NCBI GenBank assembly: GCA_954871525.1
Contig: OX940864.1
Location: forward strand, 8,612,001 to 8,676,000
Source: Parietaria judaica
Lineage: Eukaryota; Streptophyta; Magnoliopsida; Rosales; Urticaceae
Direction: 5' to 3'
DNA: 64,000 nucleotides
Below the pieces are notes generated by a model, which saw only the letters and a list, made by a program, of their open reading frames with translations, searched no databases and was not told the DNA's origin. This document shows positions 25,301-36,844 of this stretch, piece by piece (the first letter of the stretch is position 1; each line of letters opens with the position of its first letter). The position numbers and the translations under genes were made by a program.

Positions 25301-26650
25301 TATTTTTTTTTACTCAAACGTTAACATAGTTACATATTTATGTTAAGTGTAATCATATCAATATATAAAATAAAATAAAAACTATTCAAGGAAAATTAGA
25401 AGTATTTATTAGTTGATATAAGCATAATTAAATCTTAGAAAATCAGAGGTGTGTGAGGCGGATTGAAGTTTGAACTGCCCGGGCAGTAAAATCTAATACA
25501 ACATGATGATTTGATCGAATTTTAAAATCAAATCACTCTAAAAAAAAATAAAAAAAAATAGAATTATTCCAATTCTTAGGACGTAGCTTTTCCGTACATT
25601 CAAATTAGAAATACCATACAAGCACCGAACGATGGTTCCAAATTCGAAAGGCAAAAACACTCGTCTCGAGAAAAGATCATAAACCACTTTTGAAACCCGC
25701 TTTCTGACACATGACGTGTTAAGGACCCCGAAACTTTTTTCGAACAGATCATATTATCTCTCTCAAGAGCACTTTTTAAAACCCTCCTCCATTTTCAACC
25801 TTCATTATTATTGAGACTATAAAACTCCCGTTGAGTAAGTCCTTCGTTAACACAACAGAGCCAATGGTTCGTTAGTAACACTGATTTTGATCAAATTTAA
25901 CCGACACCAACACTATTTTTTGTTTATTTGTAAAATCGATGCACTAGTTTTATCTCTTCTTTCTTTTCGAAGTCAAGACATTTCAGGTATTAAATGTCTT
26001 CAAACTTGAAAATCTTATTTAAAGTGTCGAGAGAGACTATAGAAGAGATATACAATGGTCATCCATATATTTTAATCACATTATAGTTTGGTCAAAATCC
26101 AAAGCAATACCAAAATGCAAGACATTTGGCCAAAAAGAGTTCCAAGTTTCCGCGTTGCCCAAGTTTCCGTGTGTTAGAAACTGTTAGTTAATGCTTTTGC
26201 CTCCACAGTTTTCAAGGAGTTGGTCAACATTTTCAGGTCAACAGTCTTTATCTTAAATAAAATATATTCCATTGTGTGTATACTGTATATAACTATATAT
26301 ATATATATTATACAACTCAAGTCTCAATAGAGAAGACAGCTATATGATGAAGTTCGAAAAAAAAATCAAAAGGTTGCATTGCATGTTTTTCAGCCTAATA
26401 AAGTCAACGTTATAACAATTCTGACAATTCGATGATTAGTTTTTTTTTTGTTTTTTTTTTCCCACTTCAATTTCTATTAAGTTTTTATAGACAATTATTA
26501 TTGCGCATGCATTACGATGCAATAGAAGGCGATGCCGATGAGTATAAATGTAAGTATGCATAGTCAGTGGTGGCAGAGCTAAATTTTTGTCCGAGTAATA
26601 TTTATGACATATATTTTAGAGATAAATAAACGAAAAATACTACTGTAGAA
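22340..26650. other. 4.3 kb without a recognised gene
   Basis: Mostly AT-rich. A less AT-rich section (about 22985-23640) with phrases such as ATTATAGTGGTTCGCTCCC may be a repeat, but I found no termini. A 61-codon open frame at 23793-23978 has no recognisable content. A (TA)n tract lies at about 26295-26310. No RNA gene seen. Confidence 0.4.
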
Positions 26651-26658
26651 CCTATCCA

Positions 26659-27323
26659 TAAGGGTGAATAAAAACCCCGAAAACCGGCTAAAAACCCGAA
26701 TCCGTATCCGGATTTAAAACCCGAACCTGAATTCGGATTCCGGATCCGAGTACCCGTACCCGGTTTTAAAACCGGGTTCGGGTATCAGGTTTTAAAATTC
26801 TAGAAACTGGGTACCCGATACCCGGTTTAATACCCGATATTTTTTTTTTAAATATTTTATTTTCCTTTAATTTTTGTAATTATTTTTATCTCATGCTTAT
26901 TTGTTTTGTAATACTTTTTTTTACTATCATATCATATGTTTACACTTGATGTTGATGATGCTTGATGCGCGGAACGAAGAAATGATTGCGGAAACGAAAA
27001 AAAAACCAGCGAGACTATGTGTTTTTTATGCATTTTAATTTTAAGACAATGGATATATGTTTTTATTTATGAGACAATGTTTATTTTGAGATAATATATT
27101 AAAAAAAAAAAGTTAAAAAAATAAACGAATCCGGGTAAAAACCCTGATCCGGTTGAAAACCCGAATCCGTTTTTTAAAACCGGATAACGGGTACCGGATC
27201 CGGGTATCAAAAACTAGATACCCGGATTTCGGGTATCGGGTACCAATTTTCAGATACCTTGTTTTCGAATCCGGGTACCGGGTACCTCAAAAAAACAAGG
27301 TACCCGACCTGGTTTCACCCCTA
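26659..27323. mobile_element. hAT-type non-autonomous element, TAGGGGTGAAA family, copy 1
   Basis: Inverted termini: left TAAGGGTGAATA, right GGTTTCACCCCTA. Both ends carry arrays of short palindromic motifs built on GGTACCCGG and GGATCCGG. The middle shares GATGTTGATGATGCTTGATG with the copy at 39406-40066. The flanks share ATCCA next to both ends, but a clean 8-bp duplication is no longer readable. No transposase frame. Confidence 0.75.
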
Positions 27324-27331
27324 ATCCATAC

Positions 27332-28922
27332 CACATAAATAGAATAATAAATGAATATTACCGATTACAAAAATATGATGTTACTATATAATTCAATGCA
27401 TAAAATTGTAAACCAAATTTGTTTAGTGTAATGGTAAACTCACGACAAAGACTATTCCAGAGGTCTTTGGTTGGAGGTCCTTGGTTGAATCTCAGTGAAC
27501 GCAAAAATTTGCATATATCTTGTAATGCAAAAAATTGCACACGGAATGTCATGAGAGTCATCAACTAAAATACCAATAAACAAAATCTTCAAGATCATCA
27601 ATAATATAGCACTGAGTTTTACTAGCCACATTCATGACATATTTTTAAATATCCAAACATGATTTTTACTGAAATCCGGAATCGCGGTAGATATGGTCGT
27701 AAAATCTACGGGAGTCCGCCACAACTTATATATTTTTGAAATCTTTAAAACTAGTTTTACAACGCTTCATGCCGTCGGCCGTGGTGGCATCAAAATCGGT
27801 CTCAGATGAGTATTGAGAGGCCGTTGACTATGTCTACTTGGTTGTTTTACAAACTCAAGCTGTGATTAATTTCACGTCTTGGGACAAAAAGAATTTTTCC
27901 GCAAAATCGAAAAGGAATAATTAGATGCTTTGCAAATTTCTAAAGTATTTGTGAAAAAAAAAAGGTTTTGATAATGAATAGTATTCTCTTGGTGATACAC
28001 ATAAAATTACAAAATGAAATTGATTTCATAAAGATTATTGTTCAATCGCATAAAATCTTCCAAACAATTTTGAAGTGAATTAAGGAAACTTAATAATGGG
28101 ATCCAACACTTGACTGTTAGATGTACAATTCACGTGAATGTCATTGTTCAATTCAATTTATATAAATGAAAACGTGCAAAAAAGAAAAGAAAAGTTGAGG
28201 CATAACAAGTCACGTAAATACTGACATGTAATGTAGATAAAATAAAAAGAGATCTAAATAAAAACTGAAAACTCTTTCTCTCCCAAGCACATAAAATAAA
28301 AAAGTGTCAAATGAGAATAAAATTCTCTCCCAAGCACATAAAATAAAAGTGTCAAGTGAGAATAAAAAAAATTTGTGACGCTTGACGCGAGTGTCTAATT
28401 CGAGCTTTGGGTTAGGAAGACGCAAATCAGACACTCGCATCAAAAGATATGAAATATCAACGGTAAGAGGACGACGATGTTGGGAGCACCTCTCGGTATG
28501 TCCTTCAAAGCACACGTCTCGGACATTTGGAGGTTCACCTCTTGGAACGCCACTTTGGAGCTCATTTGGTGCGCCTCTCAAAACGTCTCTTGTAAGCTCG
28601 ACTTGTGGGTCGCTTGGAAGAGCGCCTCTCCGAACATCCGCTGATTGGGCCAGCATCAGCCGACTTTTGATTCTCACAAGCCATTTCCGTCAGTAAATCA
28701 TTTGTCTTAAAACATGTCGTTCAACCGTTCTACGTCCATAGAAAATTATTAAAAGCAACGCTCAAGACACGAGACACGAATTATCTAATATTGTTAATTA
28801 CTTCTCGAAATATCTTTTAACAGCAAAGATCGATATTTAGCAGCAAAAATGGCAACGAGAACATTTAACATTACATGTTGCCTAATATATGCAACAATTC
28901 CGCATCTTCCATGCTTTAAAGG
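27332..28922. other. Intergenic DNA and probable helicase 3' flank
   Basis: No gene supported. Short frames at 28210-28677 (minus) and 28382-28696 (plus) overlap each other and a duplicated stretch and do not resemble a protein. The right end must hold the 3' UTR of the minus-strand helicase gene. Confidence 0.4.
28271..28368. repeat. Two-copy tandem repeat of about 48 bp
   Basis: TCTCTCCCAAGCACATAAAA, followed by an A-rich stretch and GTGTCAARTGAGAATAAAA, occurs twice in a row with minor differences. Confidence 0.75.
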
Positions 28923-30273
28923 TTATATCGACATTAGGGTTCGGAGATCATCGATCCCGATCTCCCTCCGATCTTTCGTCCCTCTCTTCCCGAAGGCTTC
29001 TTTGGCAAGAATCTCCTTCTCCTCCTGCATCTTCAAAACCCGCTCTTCAATGGTGTCCCGAGCAATGAGCCTCACGACCTTCACTTCCTCTTGCTGCCCT
29101 ATACGGTGCACCCTATCCATCGCCTGCAGCTCGACCGCCGGATTCCACCACGGCTCAAAGAAGTAAACCCTAGATGCTGCCGTGAGGTTTATCCCCGTCC
29201 CGGTGGCCTTCAAACTTGCCAGCAAGATCGTCGGACCCGCTTTCTTTGACTCGCCAAACTCCTTAATCACTTGAGCCCTTTTCTTTGCATTCATTGATCC
29301 ATCGATTCTTAGAGTCATGAATCCGGATTCTTCTAGAGGCTTCTCGAGCAAAGTCAACATCTTTCTGAACTGCGAAAATACGACCGATTTTGTATCTGGG
29401 TTTTGATCTCTCGTCTCCGTTAAAAGTTTCAGAAGCCTCGTTACTTTTGAAGAGACGCCAGATTTTAAAGAGGGTGTTTCTTCTTTTGGAGGTGGGGCCG
29501 AGAACAAGTCAGAAGTTTCTAGAGCTCGCCGACAAATAGGGCAAGTTGACTTTGTGTGCTTTAGGGTTTTCAAGATGCACGCGTGACAAAAGATGTGGCC
29601 GCAACAAGTGATCACCATATCAGTCGGTGGAGCGATGCAGATTGGACAGTCAAAGTCTTCGCCGTCTTGCAACACTTCAACTATCTTTTGAAGCAGCTCC
29701 GGGTTTTTCGAGACATCTGCTTATGAAAATTTCCGGTCCAAAATTGCAAAAGTGCAATTAATATCATATAAAAAAAAACAAATTTAAGAACATGAAGAAG
29801 GTGGCAAGAGTGAATGGTTGCTAACAAATTCAATACCCCTAACTTGTAAAAACCCTAGAAACCCCACAGCAACTACACGATACAGCCCTTGGTTTCGATC
29901 TCGTAACGGGAGCCGCTGTAACGGAAGATAATAACGCTAGTCTCTTACCAGCCTAGTATTCACTCTTGAGAGGGATTAGGGTCTTAATTGAAAAATGATT
30001 TTATCAAATGAGAAAAACACCGATTTATATGTAGGCCATCAATTACAGCCAAACTTTTCTTAAAATGATAACATAAAATAAACTCTCTTGGTCTATTTCC
30101 CTACCCCGTGTTACAGTTCCTTCTTTGGTATTGTTTACTGAAGGGGTCCGTAACACTAAGCTATCAACAGAGAGACAACAGAGTCCGCCTTCAATTAACG
30201 AAATCCCGACCCAAAACAGCTTTCTTCTAACATAACTCGGAAAGAAACCCTTTATCAAGGCAAAACAATCTCC

Positions 30274-30335
<62 letters not shown>

Positions 30336-31263
30336 AATTAAAAGCCAACTAGATTTGGTATGAGAATAACGATCTAAAATAGCAAAAAGACTATTCACTA
30401 TTAAAACAGAAGATAAAAAAAAAGGTTATAAAAGGTACCTTCAATACTGTTAGAAGGAAGCATGGATTTGATATCCGATGGGCACAAGGCGGGATCGGTG
30501 CAGATTTGGCGAAGCCGCAGTAATATACTAAGTATCGTTGTATAGTTTCTCGTCGAGCTACCAGCATTGAGATATCCCTGTACCAAATCCTTAGCCGCTC
30601 TTTCCATTTGATCGTATAATTCACGTTCTTCCCGAGAAAGATCTAGATAGCACGTCTCTATAGTTTTTTGTGGCAGTCCTATAATTCCTTTCTCTTTCGT
30701 CCTCCGAAGAGAAATGGTCGCCATTAAAACCTGGATACCCAAACGAGTAAAGGAGTGAGATTTTGAGACCGAATATCGGTTTCAACACCGGAAACTGGAT
30801 GTTTTTCAGGCTAGTACTGGTAAATAATGGTTTTTAGTTTTAATTTTTTTTTTTTATTAAAATAAATCTCAATAAAAACAAAACGTACAAACCGTCTATT
30901 AATCATACACTTAAGTCTTAATCAAGTTAAATATGATACAGCAGCAATATTACCACAAGTTCATATTAATTTTATTCCTTTGTTTAATTTTTCCATCATG
31001 AAGCAAGTGTTATCAAGAATGTATAAGACATGAAATTTAAAGTTAGTATACATACATGTATATGTATATTGTTGAGTGTAACACAAGTTAATGCCAGCTC
31101 AGCAAATTCTTTTGTAAACCGATTATCATTTAAATCAAGAACTGCAGCTTGATTTCTTGCCACCCAAGCAACATCACGAAATTCTGTCGTTATTGGGAAT
31201 GAGAGATGTGTAAGCGTATGTGTAAGCGTGTCTATATAAACTCAAGGAGCATGAGGCTTGGAT

Positions 31264-31349
<86 letters not shown>

Positions 31350-32777
31350 GCACATTGTGGCAACGAAGAAGGTAGTAATAATCACCTGAAGCCGAGTAAG
31401 CCCCTTCTCGTTTCCCTGCGAGAGCGGTCGCTGGACGAGGCTCTGCCAATAACTCTTCACCGAGAACGGCTCGAACCGCAGGAACGCCATCAGAGAGAAC
31501 AAGTCAAAGGAGCTATTCTGAATCGGCGTCCCCGTCACGACCCACCTCCGGTTAGCCTTCAGATCACAGACTGCCCGGCTCTGAAGCGCCTTCGCGTTCT
31601 TGATCATGTGAGCCTCGTCCAGAACCACGCGCCACCAGTCCATCTCCTTCGCGGCCGAGCTCGGCCAAGAGCTCTCAGCCCCTAACGTGCTGTACGTCGT
31701 CAAAACAATGTCGTACTTCTTCAGCTCCTCAACGTCGTCGGTTCTGTCGCCGTAGTACATGTACACCTTGAAGCTACCATGGCAAGTGTGTTCGCCCAAC
31801 TGAGTAATCCACGTCGAGAACACCGAAGGAGGGCACACGATCAGCGTTGTTTTTCCGCTGCCCGGATCGACTTTCCGCCTCTTCCGTTTCCGAGAGTCTG
31901 AACCGTTCTTACTTGTCCCGCCATTGTCACTTTCACTCTTATCAAAAGCAATTAGAGAGAGCAGCGTCAGAGTCTTACCCAACCCCATGTCGTCGGCGAA
32001 GACGCCACCGCGCAGCGGCTCGGGCCGCGAATCGGTTCGGAAATTTGTCAAAACGTTGACGAAAGCCCCGTCTTTCTCCTCCTCCCAAAACGGAGGAAGC
32101 TCGTCGGAATTCTCCCTCTGCATCAGCCACCACAAACCCTCCCTCTGATGCTCAAAAAGCTTCGACTTGACAATCTCCTCAGGAGGATCCAAACGCTTCA
32201 ATTTCCCCTTCTTTGCCAAACCCTTGTCCACGAGCGCGAAGACCTTATCGACGCTCTTCGCTCCTTTCCCGCTCTTCTTCTTCTCCTCCGCCGCCACGGC
32301 TTCGGAGAGCCCGAACCCGGCGTCGGAGGCGGAGATGAGCGAGAGGCCGGCGCGCTCGAGGGCGCTGCGCACGGCGGCAAAGGAGGCGGGGCGCGCGAAG
32401 AGGTGGACCTGGCAGGGCAAGCGGAAGCGGTTGGCTGCGGCGCGCTTCTTGGGCACGATGCCCTCGGCGGCGGCGACGGCGCCGGAGTCGAGCAGGGGAG
32501 CGAGGGCGGCGGCGGCGGTGCGCGCGAGGTGGCCGACCTGGGCGAGGCGGGTGTTGACGACTTTGATGGCGTTGGGGTCGTAGGGGTTGAGGGGCTCGCG
32601 GACGAGGCCCACCATCTCTCGGCCGTTGACGGTGCCGGAGTAGTACTGGAGGCCCACGATGTCGGCGATGACGAAGCCGACGAGGAAGGCGTCGGAGGTC
32701 TGGGTCCCTGGGGTTTGGTGTTGTGGGTCTTCTTCTTCTTCTTCCCATTCCTCCCAAAGATCTTCTCTTTCGTCCAT
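28923..32777 (-). CDS. HIRAN/SNF2/RING helicase, SMARCA3 (HLTF)-like, three exons
   Basis: RAD5/HLTF-type nuclear protein: a DNA-dependent ATPase with a RING ubiquitin-ligase finger inside the helicase core, a family linked to DNA-damage tolerance and chromatin remodelling. Exons (minus): 32777-31386, 30730-30439, 29716-28923. GT-AG junctions close to 825 residues. HIRAN is at about 30-100. The SNF2 ATPase has Walker A DDMGLGKT (262-269), a basic RKRKRRK cluster (296-302), DEAH (387-390) and TGTPIQN (415-421). Exon 2 carries SLRRTKEKG. The C3HC4 RING starts at about 585 (CPICIAPP...CCGHIFCHAC...CPICR). Helicase C ends with ATGTGINLT and DRVHRIGQ. The start at 32777 has an ACCATGG context. From memory it is closest to Arabidopsis At5g05130. 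Exon 1 is notably GC-rich (about 32180-32700). Confidence 0.94.
30278..30335. repeat. (TA)n(TG)n microsatellite in helicase intron 2
   Basis: TA repeats (about 40 bases) followed by TG repeats, within the second intron (29717-30438). Confidence 0.9.
31264..31347. repeat. (CT)n(TA)n microsatellite in helicase intron 1
   Basis: A CT tract followed by a TA tract, about 84 bases together. On the gene strand it lies about 38 bases after the first 5' splice site (exon ends at 31386). Length variation here could affect splicing; that is inference. Confidence 0.9.
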
Positions 32778-33044
32778 GGTTGTGAACTGAAGAAGACTCT
32801 GCAGAGAAGAATCTGAGTCTTCCTTTTTGAATTGAAACGGGAATTGGAAAGGCGGTTTAAACTTTAAATTAATCGTGCAAATGAAGTGGTGCAAATTTTG
32901 TCTTCCCCAAGAAACGACAAGTCGTTTACTCAATGAAGCTAGTATCAAATCAAATCGCCGGAGATTTGGGTTGATGATGTAGCTAATTGGTTCGTAAATT
33001 TTAAAAAGTGCGCTCGCAGGACGGTTTCTTCTCCGGAGAGGCAA

Positions 33045-33602
33045 ATGGCAACTCAAACTGGATGGCGAGGGGCTACTAACGGGGGCGCAAGCTTAATGTT
33101 GACGCGGCATGGGACCCGGGAACGGGCCGAGCGGCGATTGGCGGAGGGAGTAGTAAGGAATGCCCACGGGGAAGTCATTGGTGTCATGGCCCGGATGATT
33201 AACTGCACGGACTCGGTTCTCATGGCCGAATGCATGGTCATTCACCAAGGCTTGCTTTTTGTTGGGGAGCGGGGTTAGACAGACGGTGGCGGAAGCAGAG
33301 ACCGATTGTCTAAGAGCCTCAAAGCTCATTAACGGTAGTCACTTTAATACCCTACAAGGCCCGGGTATTGCGAGCATTGGCGAGTTGGCTAGGATAGTTA
33401 CTTCGAACCGGGGATGCCGTTGGGCCCCTAGAGATTGTAACGGAGTGACGAATTGTTTAGCTAAATCCCGCTTAATTAACCGATGTTCGGACTTTTGGTC
33501 TTTTGTTTGTCCGAGTTGGCTTGTCGAGTCTGTAACCAAGGATTTAGTCCCTCTTGATTAATGAGAAACTTCTCTTCTCCCTCAAAAAAAAAAAAAAAAA
33601 AA
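33045..33602 (+). pseudogene. 5'-truncated LINE 3' end with RNase H-like remnant and poly(A)
   Basis: Three broken frames together give the RNase H-like domain that ends plant L1 LINEs: GVVRNAHGEVIGVMAR, then VLMAECMVIHQGLLFV, then AEAETDCLRASKLI, then WAPRDCNGVTNCLAKSRL and FVCPSWLVESVTKDLVPLD before a stop at about 33559. An A-run of about 20 bases follows (about 33583-33602). It lies less than 300 bp upstream of the helicase start codon, in the opposite orientation. The first catalytic acidic position appears lost. No target duplication found. Confidence 0.82.
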
Positions 33603-34266
33603 TTCAAGGCCAACCTAAAGAATGACCCAACTCTCAAAATTCAGGCACAATTACCGCATGTTAGCATTGAGTGACCGAATCATGAATTACATTTGGCATA
33701 AGGGTAAACAAAATACTCGGAAACCGATTTTTTTTATTTGGAATCGGACCGCATCCGAATTTTATAGCAGTATTAAAATGCGATAGTAAACTCGGTACCA
33801 ACGTATTGATTTATTGGAAATTATTAATATACTATTAGATTTCATATTCTTGATAATTTCATAAATGCAAAACATATATAAATCCAAAACATAAATATAT
33901 ATAATAAAAACGGACTAGGAACGTAGCAACCAATCACAAAATTCATAAGTATTTATCAATTTTTTAGTTTGTTATTTAATTATGCTTAATTTCCCCTCGA
34001 AGTTTAGATTGCATCTTATACAATGAGTAGATAGAAAACGGAAAATGAAGGGTGAGAGTAATTTACTTGGGTGCGAATCTCATTAAAACTTATTTTCAAG
34101 TTTCTTTTATTCCCTTTAAATCACGTAGTAAAAGTATTCCATTCAAATTAGAAAGATAGTCAAATCTATAACAGAATAAAGATCGAGCGAAAAAAAGTAA
34201 ACGGTAAAATAAAGATCGATCACCCGATTTCTTCGTGCCGTTCGCATTGAATTCCTTTTACGCGCA
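33603..34266. other. Intergenic DNA between LINE remnant and BAHD gene
   Basis: AT-rich; no gene or element seen. The last part must include the 3' flank of the minus-strand BAHD gene. Confidence 0.4.
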
Positions 34267-35535
34267 TCACATCCGGCAGCTTAAGCCGAAAACGCTAGGA
34301 TTTACCGAGGCAAACTTGAGGAGTTCTTTATCGGTTTCGAATTTTTCCATCTGACGCTCTTCGAGAGTCACCCAAGCCTCGATTCCTCGGCCGCATCTCG
34401 TGTCCATCAACACGAACATGTTGTCGTTGAACAACGGCGCCGTGACCCACACCGGCTTTCCGTGCCCGAAATCTACATCGTAAAGCCGGAGCTTCCTTAA
34501 GCTTGTGAAGCAGCACATGTTGATACCTCTCTCGCCGAGCTCGGCCTCAGTTTTCATGAACTTGCAGATCTCCGCGAACCCAGCCCTTCGGTCTCTCAAC
34601 TTGTCGGCGTTCTCGCGGAGAAACCGCGCCTGAGCTTCCCTTGACTTGGCGACGATCTCCTGTAGATCCATTTCCCGACCCTCCCCGGAGGCAAGGAAAG
34701 ACCAGAGGATGTTGCCGATGGCGTTTTCTGGAAGTGCCGGAGTTATCCTACTCCGCAGGTTCACGTGCTGCCGGATCACTCCGGAAAAGCGGCAATCGCT
34801 GGAAGCAGCAGTTTTGAAGAGAAGCGCGGTCACCACTTCTACGCTCGTCCCGGTCGTCTTCGCCTTCAGTTTGGCCAGCGCAGACTCACTGAAGACGAAT
34901 CTCGTCGACACCAGCGCTCCTCCCTGCCGGATCGGCAGGGCACGCTGGATAGGCGAATCCGGAGGCGGAAAAAGAGACGTCCCAACAAATTTCGGCGGTG
35001 GGAGACCCTCGTCTCTTCCCGTCGAAACCGACGACCAAACCCGTATGAAGTAGCTCAGCGACGCCGCGTCGGCTACCTTGTGCGAAACCGAAAGCCCGAC
35101 GGAGAGTCCACCGCAGGTAAAGACAGTCAGCTGAACGAGCAGAAGCGCGGATTTTGGATCCGGAACCGGCAGCAACCTTCTGATCAGCCTAGCGTCAGGT
35201 CGCCGGAGAAGATCCGAGAGATCGCAGCCGACTCGCGCCTCGACGAGACGGGCTCCATCGTCGTTACATTCGACCGAAACGTTGTCGTTCAAACGCCCGG
35301 CAAAAGGGTAGAACCGGGTTAGGGTTTGGGACAGCGATTCCGCCATGAAAGCAAAGTGTTGGTCGGGTTTGTTCCATTGATTGGTGTAGAAGAAAATGAA
35401 AGGTCCGTACGATGAAGAGTACGTTTGGTCGATGAGAGAGAGTTTGAGGACTCGTTTCTCAAGAGGTGTCGGAGAAGATGGCTTTATGGTCTGAACTTTG
35501 GTGATCTGAATCTTGATGTGGGAATCTTCCTCCAT
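34267..35535 (-). CDS. BAHD acyltransferase (vinorine synthase-like), intronless
   Basis: BAHD acyltransferase, a cytosolic enzyme moving an acyl group from acyl-CoA to an alcohol or amine of a specialised metabolite; the substrate cannot be read. The single exon gives 422 residues, within the family range of about 420-460. The N-terminal motif IKPSSPTP is shared with the two other BAHD genes here. Catalytic HXXXD is present as HKVAD (152-156) after TVFTCGGLSVGLSVS. The usual structural DFGWG is DFGHG (355-359), the main deviation. NLRSRITPALPENAIGN matches the conserved VNLRxRxxPxLPxxxxGN block. It ends in SCRM, like the gene at 44723-46030, which ends in HCRM. It is more GC-rich than its surroundings and appears intact. 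Confidence 0.92.
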   Translation of the reverse strand: MEEDSHIKIQITKVQTIKPSSPTPLEKRVLKLSLIDQTYSSSYGPFIFFYTNQWNKPDQHFAFMAESLSQTLTRFYPFAGRLNDNVSVECNDDGARLVEARVGCDLSDLLRRPDARLIRRLLPVPDPKSALLLVQLTVFTCGGLSVGLSVSHKVADAASLSYFIRVWSSVSTGRDEGLPPPKFVGTSLFPPPDSPIQRALPIRQGGALVSTRFVFSESALAKLKAKTTGTSVEVVTALLFKTAASSDCRFSGVIRQHVNLRSRITPALPENAIGNILWSFLASGEGREMDLQEIVAKSREAQARFLRENADKLRDRRAGFAEICKFMKTEAELGERGINMCCFTSLRKLRLYDVDFGHGKPVWVTAPLFNDNMFVLMDTRCGRGIEAWVTLEERQMEKFETDKELLKFASVNPSVFGLSCRM

Positions 35536-35559
35536 TGATTCTTGGTCAATGAAATCAGA

Positions 35560-36016
35560 TAAGAGAACTTAGAACTACATGAATCAAGATAGAAGACGAA
35601 GCACGGCTCTCGATAGACTTTTCAATGCATTTGGACTTCTTGCCCACCAACTGTTTGTTAAAATTTCTCTGAGCCTATCGATCTTTGAGCAAGCTTTCCC
35701 TCAAGATTTCCTTTTGCCCGGGATCCGAGACAAGCCTTCAAAGGTTGCACCGGTAGCAATGTGCCGTTTTCTCGTGGATTCGTGTATGCTTTTTCCGGAA
35801 ATCGATCTTCCTCTTACTGGCATCGTCGCGGCTAATTGCCCTTCCAAACCGCTAGAACAAGTTCAAGTGTCTCCCTCGAGGCTCTCATCATGAGGCTACT
35901 GCAGTGACAACTTCTCCTTACCAGCCCCCCACGGCGAATGCCTCAAAAATTACAGGTTTAGTAGGCTTCTTTGCGGTCAAAATTTCGCAGCAAGCCTATA
36001 ATGATCGATTGAAAGT
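35560..36016. other. Short flank of the BAHD gene with an unrecognised open frame
   Basis: About 450 bases with one 104-codon frame (35579-35893, plus) that I cannot assign. It may be upstream sequence of the LINE remnant that follows, or chance. Confidence 0.3.
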
Positions 36017-36732
36017 GTGCAAACATTCAATTCAATCATCGGCGGAGTTACCCTTTCAATAGCTGAAGTTCCATGGCGCCAACACGAAGTGAAATCAAAA
36101 CTAAATTCTTTATGGGAGTTTCAACTTAATTGGAAACTTATTTCTATTCGAAGAGGTTTTAACCATATGATTTTTGAGTCACACGATGCTCGGCAAACTG
36201 TCTGGAGTCGAGGGGCAATTAACCTCAATTCGGGAATTCTTCGATTGCTTAGTTGGTCTCCTGTATTCGACCCGCCCGCCCACAAATCCTCAATAACTCA
36301 GGTTGGGGTTCATATTCATAATTTACGTTGAGAATTTTGGGATAAGCAAATCATTTCTGATATTGCTAGAGGAGTTGGCTTACCCTTGAAAATTGATAAA
36401 AATATTATTCAGGGCAATTGGGACATTTTGCTAGAGTTCTTGTGGACATTGATCTTAAGAAAACAATTCAACAAACTTTGAGGGTAGATTCAAATGACTT
36501 GAAGATTTGGGTAAATCTTGAATATGAAGATCTCCCGGACTTGTGCCCCACGTACCAAGCTATCAGTCATTCTTCAACAAATTGTAGAAGGAATTTTTCA
36601 GGAGAGGAGCTGTCAACAAAAGAAATGATGCTCAAAAGAAGTAGCAAACCACAAATCCGAGGGAACAATCCAAGAGACGCCCAAGTAGACCCAGAGGCCC
36701 GTTGGGCATGTGGTCCAAATCCCGTGTTTTAG
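36017..36732 (+). pseudogene. LINE ORF1-like (DUF4283 type) remnant
   Basis: Two open pieces (36017-36331 and 36418-36732) with a damaged joint give the layout of the gag-like ORF1 protein of plant L1 LINEs: WKLISIRRGFNHMIFES, LRLLSWSPVFDPP, then GHFARVLVDIDL and VNLEYEDLPDLCPTYQAISH. The last part corresponds to the zinc knuckle region, but its first cysteines are altered. The reading is frameshifted and nonfunctional. It ends about 110 bp before the MULE. Confidence 0.72.
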
Positions 36733-36844
36733 GGCACTAGGCCCATCACATTTAACCTCTTTGATGTATACAATTGAATTTTCATAATTTATTAATCTTT
36801 TCATTACAAAATTGAGTAGCTAAGAATGATTATTTGACACTATA

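Noticed and set aside
28210..28696. Overlapping 155- and 104-codon frames on opposite strands
   Set aside because: Overlap a tandem repeat and each other; no recognisable domain.
32148..32816. Long open frames on the plus strand opposite helicase exon 1
   Set aside because: Low-complexity glycine/alanine/glutamate-rich readings of a GC-rich exon; shadows of the real gene.
32778..33056. In-frame upstream extension of the helicase gene to an earlier ATG
   Set aside because: It overlaps LINE-remnant DNA, has no conserved content, and the ATG at 32777 has a strong ACCATGG context and begins the HIRAN-proximal sequence.
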